A DNA stretch of 64,000 bases from Flavobacterium resistens (GCF_900182645.1 NZ_FXTA01000003.1:62001-126000), one strand, 5' to 3'; counted from the first letter of the stretch, positions 38,401 to 46,963 are shown. The notes: a model not told the origin generated them from the sequence alone. Numbers and translations: made by a program.

Positions 38401-41400
38401 TGGTTCTGCAACAGCTTCTGCAACTGGTGGAAATGGAACTTACTCTTATTCCTGGAATACTGTTCCAGTACAAAATACTGCAACAGCAACTGGCCTTATC
38501 GCAGGAACTTACATAGTAACGGTGACAGATGCAAAAGGATGTACGGATACCGAACAAGTAATCATATCTGAACCAGCCAATCCATTGACTGCTTCTATCT
38601 CTTCTAAAACTGATGTAAACTGTAAAGGAGACGCAACTGGGTCTGCAACAGCTTCTGCAACTGGTGGAACTGGAACTTACTCTTATTCTTGGAATACTGT
38701 TCCGGTACAGACTTCAGCTACAGCAACTGGTCTTATTGCAGGAACTTACATTGTGACTGTAACAGATGAAAAAGGTTGTACAGATACTGAACAAGTAATC
38801 ATTTCTGAACCAGCCAATCCATTGACTGCTTCAATCACTTCTAAAACTGATGTGAACTGTAAAGGAGATGCAACTGGTTCTGCAACAGCTTCTGCAACTG
38901 GCGGAACTGGAACTTACTCTTATTCTTGGAATACTGTTCCAGTACAGACTTCAGCTACAGCAACTGGTCTTATTGCAGGAACTTACATTGTGACTGTAAC
39001 AGACGAAAAAGGTTGTACAGATACCGAACAGGTAATTATATCTGAGCCTCAAGCGCCATTGACAGCGACTAAATCACAAATAAATCCTGGTTGTGGCGGT
39101 GCTGCTACTGGATCTGCTACTGTTGTTGCTTCTGGCGGAACTGCTCCATATATTTACTCTTGGAATACAAATCCTGTACAGACTACAGCTACAGCAAGTA
39201 ATCTTGCTTCAGGAAGTTATACAGTAATAATCACTGATGCTAAAGGATGTACACATAGCGAATCATTCGAAATTATCGACGGAGATTCTATCTTGCCAGT
39301 AATTGATCCGCTTCCAGCAACTTCAACAATTAACTGTCCGGCAGAACCTGTATTTGCTCAGGCAACTGCAACAGATTTAAATGGTACAATTTCTTCTTTA
39401 ACTTATGAAGATACTGTTACTCCAGGCGATTGCGCTGGATCATACACTAAAACAAGAACTTGGACAGCTAAAGATGCTTGTGGAAATGTTTCACTTCCGG
39501 TTAGTCAGACAATAATTGTTCAGGATATTACAGCTCCAACTTGGAAAACTGAAATTGCTTCTTTAAACAGAACTGTGGAATGCAGTGATCAGCAAGCTTT
39601 GGCATCGGCGCAAGCCTTATTCCCAACAGCAACTGATGCATGCGATACTGATGTTTCAAATATTGTAAAAGTAAGCGGTCAGTTTATGGCTTCTGAAGGA
39701 TGCTCAAATGCTGGGACTTACACTAATACCTGGACTGTAAAAGATGCTTGCGGAAACACTTCTGAAACATTCACTCAAGTAATTACAATTCAAGATACTA
39801 CAGCACCAACTTGGACAACACAAACTGCTTCTTTAAACAAAACTATCGAATGCAGTAATCAGGAAGCTTTGGCATCGGCGCAAGCTTTATTCCCAACAGC
39901 AACTGATACATGTGATACTGATGTTTCTAACGTTGTAAAAGTAAGTGGCCAATTTATAGCTTCTGAAGGATGTGCTAATTCTGGAACTTATACTAATACT
40001 TGGACTGTGAAAGACGATTGTGGAAATACATCAGCTACTTTCACTCAAGTAATTACAATTCAAGATACTACAGCACCAACTTGGACAACACAAACTGCTT
40101 CTTTAAACAAAACTATCGAATGCAGTGATCAGGAAGCTTTGGCATCGGCGCAAGCCTTATTCCCAACAGCAACTGACGCATGTGATACTGACGTATCTAA
40201 CGTTGTAAAAGTAAGTGGCCAATTTGTAGCTTCTGAAGGATGTTCAAATGCTGGAACTTATACCAATACTTGGACTGTAAAAGATGATTGTGGAAATACT
40301 TCTGGAACTTTCACTCAAATAATTACCATCCAAGACACTACAAATCCAGTCTTTAATGGTGAACTTCCAACTGATATTACAGTTTCATGTGATGCAGTTC
40401 CGGAACCAGCTAATGTTCAGGCTTCTGATAATTGCGGTGGTGATTTACCAATTGTATTGTCTGAGACTAAAAGCGATATTAAAAATGAATGTGGAACAGA
40501 ATATACGCTGACACGCAAATGGACAACAAGTGATTGTTCTGGAAACACAGCTTCATTTACTCAAATCATAACAGTTAGAGACACAACACCTCCAACAGGA
40601 ACTGCTCCAGCAAATGTTGCGGGCTTACAAAGCACAGCTGAAATTCCAACTGGTAGCCCAGATGATATTACAGATGAAGCTGATAATTGTGGAGGAAAAG
40701 TAACCGTTACTGTAAGCGATTCTAACAATGGAGCTAATGGTTGCGATGGAAATGCTTATGTACTGACTAGAACTTATACTTTAACAGATTGTGCAGGAAA
40801 CAAAACAGAATTAGTTCAGACATTTACTGTTGACAATAAAGTATCAGTTTCTGGAGTTCCAACAAATGTTAGCTGTCTTGACGGAACTGATGGTTCTATC
40901 GCTGTAACCAGCAGCCCTGGTGCAACGGTTGTAATTACAAATGCAAATAACGAAGTGGTTGGTAATACTAACTTGCCTGCTGGAACTTATACACTTACTG
41001 CAACTGCACCTGTTAATGGTGAAGGCCAAGTTTGTACCGCAACAGCAACTGTTACCATTACCCAACCAAATTATAAAGTGAAAGTATCTGGACAGGTAAT
41101 TAATGTTGACACTAACACTCCTATTGCGAATGTGCCTGTAACATTGATCCCTCAAGGTACTACACCTGGTCCGATTTTAATTCGCATTACTAATGCCAAT
41201 GGAGAATATTCATTCTCTGGCATGGTTGCAGGAAGTTATTTAGTTCAGGTTCAAGATGCTAATTTGAATAGTGCTTATCAATTATATCCTGTAAATTCAA
41301 GCTTGTTCTTTACAACTCTTGAAGAATGTAAATTCCAAGTACATGACTTCTTATATGGAAAATCAAAACTTCCAGTTTTAGGAGATTATGTTTGGTACGA

Positions 41401-43804
41401 CACCAACAGCAACGGAATTCAGGATGAATGGTATGATGCCAACAATGATGGCGTGGTAACTAAAAATATTCCAGATGCCGATGGTGCTATTGACTATAGC
41501 CTTTGGGAATGGCTTGACTTGAATGGAGACGGAAGCTATACTGGCCCACAGAATGCTGGTGAGTTAAATGCCGGTGGATTCGGAAACGCTAAGAGTGCTA
41601 ATGTTATTGTCGATGGTCCAAACGGATATCATGATGAGGTAATTGTCGGAATTCAAGGTTTCTGGAGAAACAGACCAGAAGGTGAAAATCCTTATGGAGA
41701 ATACAAAGTTAAACTTGTAAGAGATGCCAACTTAGATGCTGTTGCAGCTGCTTTAGGAGCAACTGGATTAGTAAAAGTATTGCCATCAACAAATACAGAT
41801 AAAAAAGCTGTCGCCAAAACTGGCAAAACTCAAATGCACACCGTTTGTACAACAACCAGTGCTGATGGCTACGTTGTAAATGTAACTCCGGAAGATTTAG
41901 TTCATTTAGATATTGACTTTGGAGTTAACTGTAAAGAGTACCAAGATATTGTTGCAAATGACGACAATGGCGGACCTTTCCCAGGAGTTAATCATACAAC
42001 ACCAAATGTGTTGAATGTACTAACAAATGATACACTTGAAGGTCAACCGATAACTGCTTCAGATGTGATTATCACAACGGTAACTCCAAACGAATTTTTA
42101 CAATTGAATCCTGATGGTTCTGTAGATATTCTGCCAAATGCGCCAGTTGGAACATTAACAATGGTATATCAAATTTGTGAAGCAGACCAAACTTCAAATT
42201 GTGATACAGCAACTGTAACCATTACAATTGAAGCTCCGGTTATGACAGTTACTGCGACATCTATTTGTGTAAACGATGTTCCGTATCTTGACTATTCAGC
42301 AACGCCAGTAAACTTTACACCTGTAAACGGCGTAACTATTACATGGGCTGACAGTAATAATAATGTAGTCACTACGATGACCAACTTACCGCTTAGCGGA
42401 AGAGTATTATGGCCAGGTGCCGTAGTAGATCAGAATGGTAATGGTATTGACTGGCCAGGATGGGTATTCCAGGATAATAAATGGATTCAGGCTCCAGACG
42501 GATTTGAAAATCTTCGTCCAACAGCTACAGTTACTATCTCAGTTAACCCGAGTGAAACGATCGTTGTAAATTATCCGCCAGCTGATCCTTACTGTATCGC
42601 AAGACCAACATTTGCAATTGTTGCCAATGATGATACTGCAGGACCAATAAACGGAACAACAGGAGGAACAAATGTAATCAACGTTTATACAAATGATACA
42701 TTAAATGGTTCACCAGTAAATCCAAGTGATGTTACTTTGACAACAGTAACGCCAGACCCTAAAGGAGTACTGACATTAAATCCTGACGGATCAATTACTG
42801 TAGCGCCAAACACGCCTGCGGGAACATACACTCTGACTTATCAGATTTGTGAAAATGCTGATTTTGGAAACTGCGATACCGCAATTGTAACCGTGACAGT
42901 TTCTTCTTCTCCAATAGTTGCTAATGATGATAGTTATACTAATATTGGCTGTAACCGATTTGGAGTAGTTGGAAATTTACTAAGTAATGATTTACTAAAT
43001 GGTCTTCCGGTGACCTTGCAATTGGTAAACTTCAGTTTAGTACCACAGAACACAGATGTAAAATCTGATCCAAATATAACTGTAGATACTGCAGGTAATT
43101 TGACTGTAGGAAGTGCAACAGCTTCTGGTACTTACACTTATACTTATCAGATTTGTGAAAAACTAAACCCAAATAATTGTGATACTGGTACCATTACTAT
43201 AACAGTTATTCCAAATGGTGTAACAACGGTAAGCAGTTCAGCTTGTAATGATGACTCAACTTTAATCGACTTGCTTGCTCTTCTTCCGGCAGACACCCCT
43301 AGAAATGGAACTTGGGTTGACACAAATAACACTAATGCATTGAGAGATGGTATCTTAAATGCACTTGGATTAGCAATTGGCAACTACGCATTTGAGTACA
43401 AAATTGCTGATCAAAACTGCCCTCGAAGCATTGTACTTAATATGGAAATCAATGATGACTGTAAAGTATTACCATGTGAAAACATAGTTGTACACAATGC
43501 TTTCTCTCCAAATGGAGATGGTATAAATGATGTATTTGTAATTGATGGAATTGGCGACTTAACCTGCTACCCAGGAAATACAGTCGAGATCTATAATCGT
43601 TGGGGAATATTAGTCTTTGAAACAACTGACTATAATAATACAACGAATGCGTTTGATGGAACATCACGAGGAAGAACAACTGTTAAACAATCCGAAGGAT
43701 TGCCAACAGGAACTTACTTCTACATTGTGACTTACAAATCTTTAGACGGTAATAATGTAATTCAGTATAACAAAAAAGACGGATACCTCTATCTTTCAAA
43801 ATAA
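32489..43804 (+). CDS. Giant SprB-like repeat adhesin with VWA domain and type-B T9SS sorting domain
   Basis: Use ATG 32489 (3,771 residues); the frame extends to a TTG at 32462 without leader value. Signal peptide ends at ~33 (FAQ). Residues ~64-310 are a von Willebrand A domain with MIDAS D73-V-S-G-S77 and LLTDGVANVTGT. From ~380 to ~2265 run about 24 SprB-type repeats of 73-85 residues (typically 79), many near-identical (SCKGDATGSATASATGG). Three 90-residue HYR-like repeats follow, then SdrD_B-like modules (LGDYVWYDTNSNGIQDEW) and cadherin-like units (ANDDTAGP...NVYTNDTLNG). The C-terminus is the gliding-motility-associated type-B domain (NAFSPNGDGINDVFVIDG ... YLYLSK). It is a surface adhesin exported by T9SS, with the SprF-type protein downstream as likely partner. 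Not SprB itself, which is longer. Confidence 0.88.
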   Translation: MKKTLHFIHLILRAGITFCMLLFLFSSTKGFAQTITPTKTVTVAPGVCGALDVELKIQGSNPVARPLEVVLVIDVSGSMGDGNNPKPLSRAQDAATDFINKMFLPANNPTGKNKVAIVTYSTTATIRRNLTDSTGQSDLISVINGLTANGNTNIQDGLVKANTVLNSATYDCATARSIVLLTDGVANVTGTNGDSCSSGQQGSCIQSAITAANNAKSRTVSGTVYNNQIFSVGLFGAISGGTQTDAEYTLNQIQSGGSFFTETAADLTGIYNQIFTQLSWVAKQITGTPFEKETVGANFTIGSVTVTKGTTTITGQEIAWNIDFLNVETITLKYRLTPKPNTCGSQQVSSSKLFFQNALCTNATQDIVSPMTNVPCPIITIASQTNVTCYGGNNGAITLNTPTGGQGPYTYKWTKNDVDFATTKDISGLSAGIYKVSATDSNNCATGILTIEITQPAGALAIAASSKTDVLCYGASTGSVTAGTVTNSVGTVTYSWKNASNNVVGTTPSVSNLPAGTYTVTVTDSCSSKTDTVTIGQPNAALVAAVNTKVDVKCKGDSTGSATASATGGTGTYSYSWNTVPVQTGATASGLKAGTYIVTVTDQNGCTDTETVTIGEPSNTLVAAINSKTDVSCKGDSTGSATASATGGTAGYSYSWNTVPVQTGATANGLKVGTYIVTVTDQNGCTDTETVTIGEPSNTLVAAIDSKTDVNCKGDSTGSATASATGGTASYSYSWNTVPVQTGATATNLAAGTYIVTVTDSKGCTDTETVTISEPSNALLAAIDSKTNVNCKGDATGSATASATGGTAGYSYSWNTVPVQTGATATNLVAGTYIVTVTDSKGCTDTETVTIGEPSDALTAAIDSKTDVNCKGDATGSATASATGGTAGYSYSWNTVPVQTGATATNLVAGTYILTVTDSKGCTDTETVTIGEPSNALVAAIDSKTDVNCKGDATGSAMASATGGTAGYSYSWNTVPVQTGATASNLVAGTYIVTVTDSKGCTDTETVTIGEPSNALIAAIDTKTDVSCKGDATGSATASATGGTAGYSYSWNTVPVQTGATASNLVAGTYIVTVTDSKGCTDTETVTIGEPSNALLAAIDSKTDVSCKGDATGSATASATGGTAGYSYSWNTVPVQTGATASNLVAGTYIVTVTDSKGCTDTETVTIGEPSNTLVATIDSKTDVSCKGDATGSATASATGGTAGYSYSWNTVPVQTGATASNLVAGTYIVTVTDSKGCTDTETVTIGEPTNALLAAIDSKTDVSCKGDATGSATASATGGTAGYSYSWNTVPVQTGATASNLVAGTYIVTVTDSKGCTDTETVTIGEPTNALLAAIDSKTDVSCKGDATGSATASATGGTAGYSYSWNTVPVQTGATVTNLVAGTYIVTVTDSKGCTDTETVTIGEPSAVLSCSIVQNKAVSSNGLSDGEATVTPLGGNGGYTYLWDNNETTQKALALSAGLHSVTVTDSKGCKTTCTVTITEPNVLSCSITQDDPAKCYGDNNGKATVVAIGGNGEYTYLWDNGETTAQAIGLTAGTHEVTVTDKLGYKTKCSVVISQPQAPLAAAIDSKTDVNCKGDATGSATASATGGNGTYSYTWNTVPVQNTATATNLVAGTYIVTVTDSKGCIDTETVTIGEPSNTLVAAIDSKTDVSCKGDATGSATASATGGTAGYSYSWNTVPVQTGATATNLVAGTYIVTVTDSKGCTDTETVTIGEPTNALLAAIDSKTDVSCKGDATGSATASATGGTAGYSYSWNTVPVQTGATASNLVAGTYIVTVTDSKGCTDTETVTIGEPSAVLSCSVVQNKAVSSNGLSDGEATVTPLGGNGGYTYLWDNNETTQKAIALSAGLHSVTVTDSKGCKTTCTVTITEPNVLSCSITQDDPAKCYGDNNGKATVVAIGGNGEYTYLWDNGETTAQATGLTAGLHNVTVTDKLGYTTTCTVTIGQPQSALTASITSKTDVNCKGDATGSATASATGGNGTYSYSWNTVPVQNTATATGLIAGTYIVTVTDAKGCTDTEQVIISEPANPLTASISSKTDVNCKGDATGSATASATGGTGTYSYSWNTVPVQTSATATGLIAGTYIVTVTDEKGCTDTEQVIISEPANPLTASITSKTDVNCKGDATGSATASATGGTGTYSYSWNTVPVQTSATATGLIAGTYIVTVTDEKGCTDTEQVIISEPQAPLTATKSQINPGCGGAATGSATVVASGGTAPYIYSWNTNPVQTTATASNLASGSYTVIITDAKGCTHSESFEIIDGDSILPVIDPLPATSTINCPAEPVFAQATATDLNGTISSLTYEDTVTPGDCAGSYTKTRTWTAKDACGNVSLPVSQTIIVQDITAPTWKTEIASLNRTVECSDQQALASAQALFPTATDACDTDVSNIVKVSGQFMASEGCSNAGTYTNTWTVKDACGNTSETFTQVITIQDTTAPTWTTQTASLNKTIECSNQEALASAQALFPTATDTCDTDVSNVVKVSGQFIASEGCANSGTYTNTWTVKDDCGNTSATFTQVITIQDTTAPTWTTQTASLNKTIECSDQEALASAQALFPTATDACDTDVSNVVKVSGQFVASEGCSNAGTYTNTWTVKDDCGNTSGTFTQIITIQDTTNPVFNGELPTDITVSCDAVPEPANVQASDNCGGDLPIVLSETKSDIKNECGTEYTLTRKWTTSDCSGNTASFTQIITVRDTTPPTGTAPANVAGLQSTAEIPTGSPDDITDEADNCGGKVTVTVSDSNNGANGCDGNAYVLTRTYTLTDCAGNKTELVQTFTVDNKVSVSGVPTNVSCLDGTDGSIAVTSSPGATVVITNANNEVVGNTNLPAGTYTLTATAPVNGEGQVCTATATVTITQPNYKVKVSGQVINVDTNTPIANVPVTLIPQGTTPGPILIRITNANGEYSFSGMVAGSYLVQVQDANLNSAYQLYPVNSSLFFTTLEECKFQVHDFLYGKSKLPVLGDYVWYDTNSNGIQDEWYDANNDGVVTKNIPDADGAIDYSLWEWLDLNGDGSYTGPQNAGELNAGGFGNAKSANVIVDGPNGYHDEVIVGIQGFWRNRPEGENPYGEYKVKLVRDANLDAVAAALGATGLVKVLPSTNTDKKAVAKTGKTQMHTVCTTTSADGYVVNVTPEDLVHLDIDFGVNCKEYQDIVANDDNGGPFPGVNHTTPNVLNVLTNDTLEGQPITASDVIITTVTPNEFLQLNPDGSVDILPNAPVGTLTMVYQICEADQTSNCDTATVTITIEAPVMTVTATSICVNDVPYLDYSATPVNFTPVNGVTITWADSNNNVVTTMTNLPLSGRVLWPGAVVDQNGNGIDWPGWVFQDNKWIQAPDGFENLRPTATVTISVNPSETIVVNYPPADPYCIARPTFAIVANDDTAGPINGTTGGTNVINVYTNDTLNGSPVNPSDVTLTTVTPDPKGVLTLNPDGSITVAPNTPAGTYTLTYQICENADFGNCDTAIVTVTVSSSPIVANDDSYTNIGCNRFGVVGNLLSNDLLNGLPVTLQLVNFSLVPQNTDVKSDPNITVDTAGNLTVGSATASGTYTYTYQICEKLNPNNCDTGTITITVIPNGVTTVSSSACNDDSTLIDLLALLPADTPRNGTWVDTNNTNALRDGILNALGLAIGNYAFEYKIADQNCPRSIVLNMEINDDCKVLPCENIVVHNAFSPNGDGINDVFVIDGIGDLTCYPGNTVEIYNRWGILVFETTDYNNTTNAFDGTSRGRTTVKQSEGLPTGTYFYIVTYKSLDGNNVIQYNKKDGYLYLSK
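33630..39285 (+). repeat. Tandem SprB-type repeats within the adhesin gene
   Basis: About 24 in-frame units, the standard one 237 bases (for example unit starts at 34351 and 34588). Units roughly 34.3-36.7 kb differ by only a few bases. A five-unit block is repeated at an offset of exactly 1,170 bases (36711 versus 37881), including two divergent units (SCSIVQNKAVSSNG and SCSITQDDPAKCYG) that mark the duplication. Confidence 0.9.
39531..40340 (+). repeat. Three 270-base HYR-like repeats
   Basis: Near-identical 270-base units start at 39531, 39801 and 40071, each encoding 90 residues (TAPTWTTQTASLNKTIEC ... TFTQVITIQD). Periodicity is exact and sequence divergence is low. Confidence 0.9.
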
Positions 43805-43817
43805 ACCCAGGCTGCAA

Positions 43818-43845
43818 AGGCTGATATAAATAACTATATCAGCCT
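43818..43845 (+). promoter_or_regulatory. Intercistronic stem-loop after the adhesin stop
   Basis: A perfect 11-bp stem (AGGCTGATATA / TATATCAGCCT) with a 6-base loop starts 13 bases after the stop. No T-run follows, so it looks more like an mRNA-stabilising or processing hairpin than a terminator. An outer GCTG/CAGC pairing may extend it. Confidence 0.6.
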
Positions 43846-43860
43846 GATACAGCAGAGAAC

Positions 43861-43901
43861 AAAAAATCCGGGAATTGAAAGTATAATATCGTGGATTTTT
43901 T
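43861..43901 (+). terminator. Weak terminator-like inverted repeat
   Basis: AAAAAATCC and GGATTTTTT arms flank a ~23-base loop. It could partly separate adhesin and sprF transcription; the long loop makes termination uncertain. Confidence 0.4.
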
Positions 43902-43953
43902 AGAGGATTTCATTAATAATTCAATAGTAAAATTGAAATAATAAATATCTACT

Positions 43954-44871
43954 ATGAGAACAAAATTATTTTACTTCGTCATTCTGTTTGTAACTATTGC
44001 AGGTCACGCGCAGCAAGATGCTCAATATACGCAATACATGTACAACACAATAAACATAAATCCTGCCTATGCAGGTTCTCGTGGAGCCTTAAGCATTTTC
44101 GGTTTGTACCGTACACAATGGGTTGGTTTGGATGGTGCTCCTGAAACAAGCAGTTTCTCCGTAAATACTCCTATAAATAATAGTAATCTGGGAATTGGAG
44201 GTTCGCTCGTTAACGATAAAATTGGTCCAACAAATGAAAACAATATTTCTGTTGACGTTTCATATACAATACAAACCTCAGCAAATTTCAAACTTTCATT
44301 TGGTATCAAAGGAACTGCCAATATATTCAATTTGGATGTAAGCAAACTGAATCCTGATATTTCAGGAGATCCACAGTTTCAGGATTTGGATAATAAATTT
44401 ACGCCTAACGTAGGAGCCGGAGTTTACTGGCATTCAGATAAAGCTTATGTTGGTTTTTCTATCCCAAATTTCATCGAAACAAATCGCTACGATGATAATG
44501 ATATTGCCATTTTCAAAGACAAAATCAATTATTATTTAATGGCAGGTTATGTATTTGATCTTGATAAATATCAGTATATCAGATTCAAACCAGCTGTACT
44601 TACTAAAATGGTTGAAGGTGCGCCACTTCAAGTAGATCTTTCAGCGAACTTTATGTTCTTTGACAAGTTTGTTGCCGGTGTCGCTTATAGATGGAGTGCT
44701 TCATTAAGTGCTATGGTTGGGTTCCAAATCACTGACGGTCTTTATTTAGGTTACGGTTACGACCATGAAACCACAAACCTGAATAATTATAATTCAGGAT
44801 CACACGAGATATTCCTGCGTTATGAATTCTTTACTAAAAATGGTAAAATAACAACTCCTCGTTTCTTCTAA
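43954..44871 (+). CDS. PorP/SprF-family type IX secretion outer-membrane protein
   Basis: The 305-residue protein has a signal peptide (to ~GHAQ, residue 19). Next comes the family hallmark QDAQYTQYMYNTININPAYAGSRG, then a beta barrel ending FLRYEFFTK. SprF-type proteins are needed for secretion or attachment of cargo with a type-B C-terminal domain, and each usually serves the adhesin encoded immediately upstream. Here that is the 3,771-residue protein, 149 bases away. The OmpA-family gene follows after 11 bases. It is a paralogue of SprF, not necessarily SprF itself, so no symbol is given. Confidence 0.92.
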   Translation: MRTKLFYFVILFVTIAGHAQQDAQYTQYMYNTININPAYAGSRGALSIFGLYRTQWVGLDGAPETSSFSVNTPINNSNLGIGGSLVNDKIGPTNENNISVDVSYTIQTSANFKLSFGIKGTANIFNLDVSKLNPDISGDPQFQDLDNKFTPNVGAGVYWHSDKAYVGFSIPNFIETNRYDDNDIAIFKDKINYYLMAGYVFDLDKYQYIRFKPAVLTKMVEGAPLQVDLSANFMFFDKFVAGVAYRWSASLSAMVGFQITDGLYLGYGYDHETTNLNNYNSGSHEIFLRYEFFTKNGKITTPRFF

Positions 44872-44882
44872 AAATAAGTACT

Positions 44883-46823
44883 ATGAAAAATTATATTTTC
44901 CTTTGCCTAACATTTGTAAGCGTTTTTTCATTGGACAGTTATTCACAGCAGTCAAAAGTAAATTCTGGCGATAAAAAATACAATAATTACGCTTACGTTG
45001 ATGCAATAAAGACGTATGAAAAAGTAGCAAATAAAGGATATAAATCTGAAGAAATGTTCAAGAAACTTGGAAATTCTTATTACTTCAATTCAGATTTTGA
45101 AGGTGCCGCTAAATGGTATAGTGAGTTGTTTGCAATGAGTTCGAACATAGAACCTGAATATTATTACAGATATGCTCAGTCGTTAAAATCAATAGGAGAT
45201 ACAGCAAAAGCAAATAAAATTTTGGATGAATTTGATACCAAAAACTCAAACGACAACAGAGCAAAATTGTATAAAGAAGATGTAAATTATCTAGAACAGA
45301 TTAAAGCAAATTCGGGACGATATAATATTGAAAACGCCGGAATAAATAGCAAATATTCAGATTATGGTTCCTTTGTTTACAACAACAAATTATACTTTGC
45401 TTCTGCTAGAGATACAGGAAATTTTTCACAACGAAAACACAAATGGACCGGCGAATATTTCACCAATATTTATGATGCTGATGTTGATCCAGCTACTTAT
45501 ACTGCAAGTAAAGTAAACAAATTCAAAAATGCTTTAAATAGTAAATTCAACGAAGCGACTCCAGTATTTTCAAAAGATGGAAAAACAGCATACTTCACAA
45601 GAAACAATTTTGTTGACGGAAAAAAAGGTAAAGATGCTAATAAAATTACTTTAGTAAAATTATACAAAGCCACACTTGACAGCAAAGGACAATGGACCAA
45701 TATAGCGCCACTTTCTTTTACAAGTGACAATTACAGCACCGCGCATCCGGCACTTAGTCCGGACGGAAAAACACTTTATTTTGCTTCTGATATGCCAGGC
45801 ACTGTCGGACAATCGGATATATATAAAGTGAGTATCAACGCAGATGGAAGTTATGGAACTCCGGAAAATCTGGGAAAAACTATAAATACAGAAGGAAAAG
45901 AAACATTTCCGTATGTAACAGATGACAACGAAATTTACTTTGCTTCAGATGGCCATCCCGGACTGGGCGGATTAGATGTTTTTGTGGGCGATATTGACAG
46001 CGATGGAACAATCAGCAATATTCAGAATTTAGGTGCCGATATCAATTCTCCAAAAGATGATTTTGCCTATTTTATTGATCCTGTTAGCAGATTGGGTTAT
46101 TTCAGTTCTAATAAAGACGGCGGATTAGGTTCTGATGATATTTACAAATTTTTGGAAACCCGAAGGCTGAAATGTATTCAGGAATTGAGCGGTATTATAA
46201 CTGATATTGCCACAAATGAAATTTTGCCAGGCGCAAAAGTTACTTTATATGAAAATCAAGTAATCAAAGCTACTACAACTGCAGACGATACAGGATTGTA
46301 TAAACTTCCAGTCGATTGTAAAAAAACATACAATGTACGTGCTGAAAAACAAGATTATGAAACTAAAGAAGTTAGTGTAACAATTGATAAAGTAAGTGGA
46401 AAAACCGATTTGCCAATTGCTTTAACCAAACGCATGTGCCGTGTAACTGTTGGTGACGATTTAGGAAAATGTTTTGGTATCAAAATGATTTATTTCGATT
46501 TGGACAAATCAAACATTCGACCTGAAGCTGCATTGGATTTAGAAAAAATTCTGGCCGTGTTAAACGACTATCCTGCAATGAAATTGGATATTCGTTCACA
46601 TACCGATAGTCGTGCATCACATCAATACAATGAAGGTTTATCTGACCGAAGAGCAAAATCCACTATTCAATGGTTGATCAAAAACGGCATAAAAGCCGAT
46701 CGTTTAACCGGAAAAGGATATGGTGAAACTCAGCTTGTAAACAAATGCTCTGATGGCGTTCCTTGTACAGAAGAAGAACATCAAATGAACAGACGAAGCG
46801 AATTTATAATTACAGCACTTTAG
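44883..46823 (+). CDS. OmpA-family protein with TPR, PD40 and carboxypeptidase-regulatory domains
   Basis: The 646-residue envelope protein is ordered: signal peptide (to ~SYSQ, 22), TPR-like helices (~25-145), WD40/PD40 beta-propeller repeats (LSPDGKTLYFASDMPG, ~215-420), a CarboxypepD_reg-like beta sandwich (~430-515, LSGIITDIATNEILPGAKV), and a C-terminal OmpA peptidoglycan-binding domain (MIYFDLDKSNIRPEAALDLE...DSRASHQYNEGLSDRRA). This set is standard for the OmpA partner of PorP/SprF proteins in Bacteroidota. It probably tethers the SprF-adhesin complex to peptidoglycan. It ends the operon at a strong terminator. Confidence 0.92.
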   Translation: MKNYIFLCLTFVSVFSLDSYSQQSKVNSGDKKYNNYAYVDAIKTYEKVANKGYKSEEMFKKLGNSYYFNSDFEGAAKWYSELFAMSSNIEPEYYYRYAQSLKSIGDTAKANKILDEFDTKNSNDNRAKLYKEDVNYLEQIKANSGRYNIENAGINSKYSDYGSFVYNNKLYFASARDTGNFSQRKHKWTGEYFTNIYDADVDPATYTASKVNKFKNALNSKFNEATPVFSKDGKTAYFTRNNFVDGKKGKDANKITLVKLYKATLDSKGQWTNIAPLSFTSDNYSTAHPALSPDGKTLYFASDMPGTVGQSDIYKVSINADGSYGTPENLGKTINTEGKETFPYVTDDNEIYFASDGHPGLGGLDVFVGDIDSDGTISNIQNLGADINSPKDDFAYFIDPVSRLGYFSSNKDGGLGSDDIYKFLETRRLKCIQELSGIITDIATNEILPGAKVTLYENQVIKATTTADDTGLYKLPVDCKKTYNVRAEKQDYETKEVSVTIDKVSGKTDLPIALTKRMCRVTVGDDLGKCFGIKMIYFDLDKSNIRPEAALDLEKILAVLNDYPAMKLDIRSHTDSRASHQYNEGLSDRRAKSTIQWLIKNGIKADRLTGKGYGETQLVNKCSDGVPCTEEEHQMNRRSEFIITAL

Positions 46824-46850
46824 TTATTAGATTATCATACTTGGAAAGAA

Positions 46851-46880
46851 AAAAGCTGCCGAAAATGGGCAGCTTTTTTT
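46851..46880 (+). terminator. Terminator of the adhesin operon
   Basis: AAAAGCTGCC / GGGCAGCTTTT stem with a 6-base loop, then a T-run, 28 bases after the OmpA-family stop. Confidence 0.85.
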
Positions 46881-46881
46881 C

Positions 46882-46963
46882 AAAAAAAAAAAAAAAAAAA
46901 AAAATTAAAACTTAAAAAAAAAAAAAAAAAAAATTTTTTTAAAAAAAAAAAAAAAAAAAAAAA
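46882..46963. repeat. Poly-A / poly-T low-complexity tract
   Basis: Three A-runs of 23, 20 and 23 bases are broken by short ATTAAAACTT-like and seven-T segments. The tract lies between a plus-strand and a minus-strand terminator. Such long pure runs occur nowhere else in the window and the exact lengths may not be reliable. Confidence 0.85.

Noticed and set aside
33630-39285. CRISPR-like periodic repeats
   Set aside because: The repeats are 237 bases, in frame and coding; there are no short repeats with unique ~30-base spacers and no cas genes.
43449-43679. Antisense frame over the adhesin C-terminal domain
   Set aside because: It lies wholly within the conserved type-B sorting domain on the other strand and has no start or composition support.
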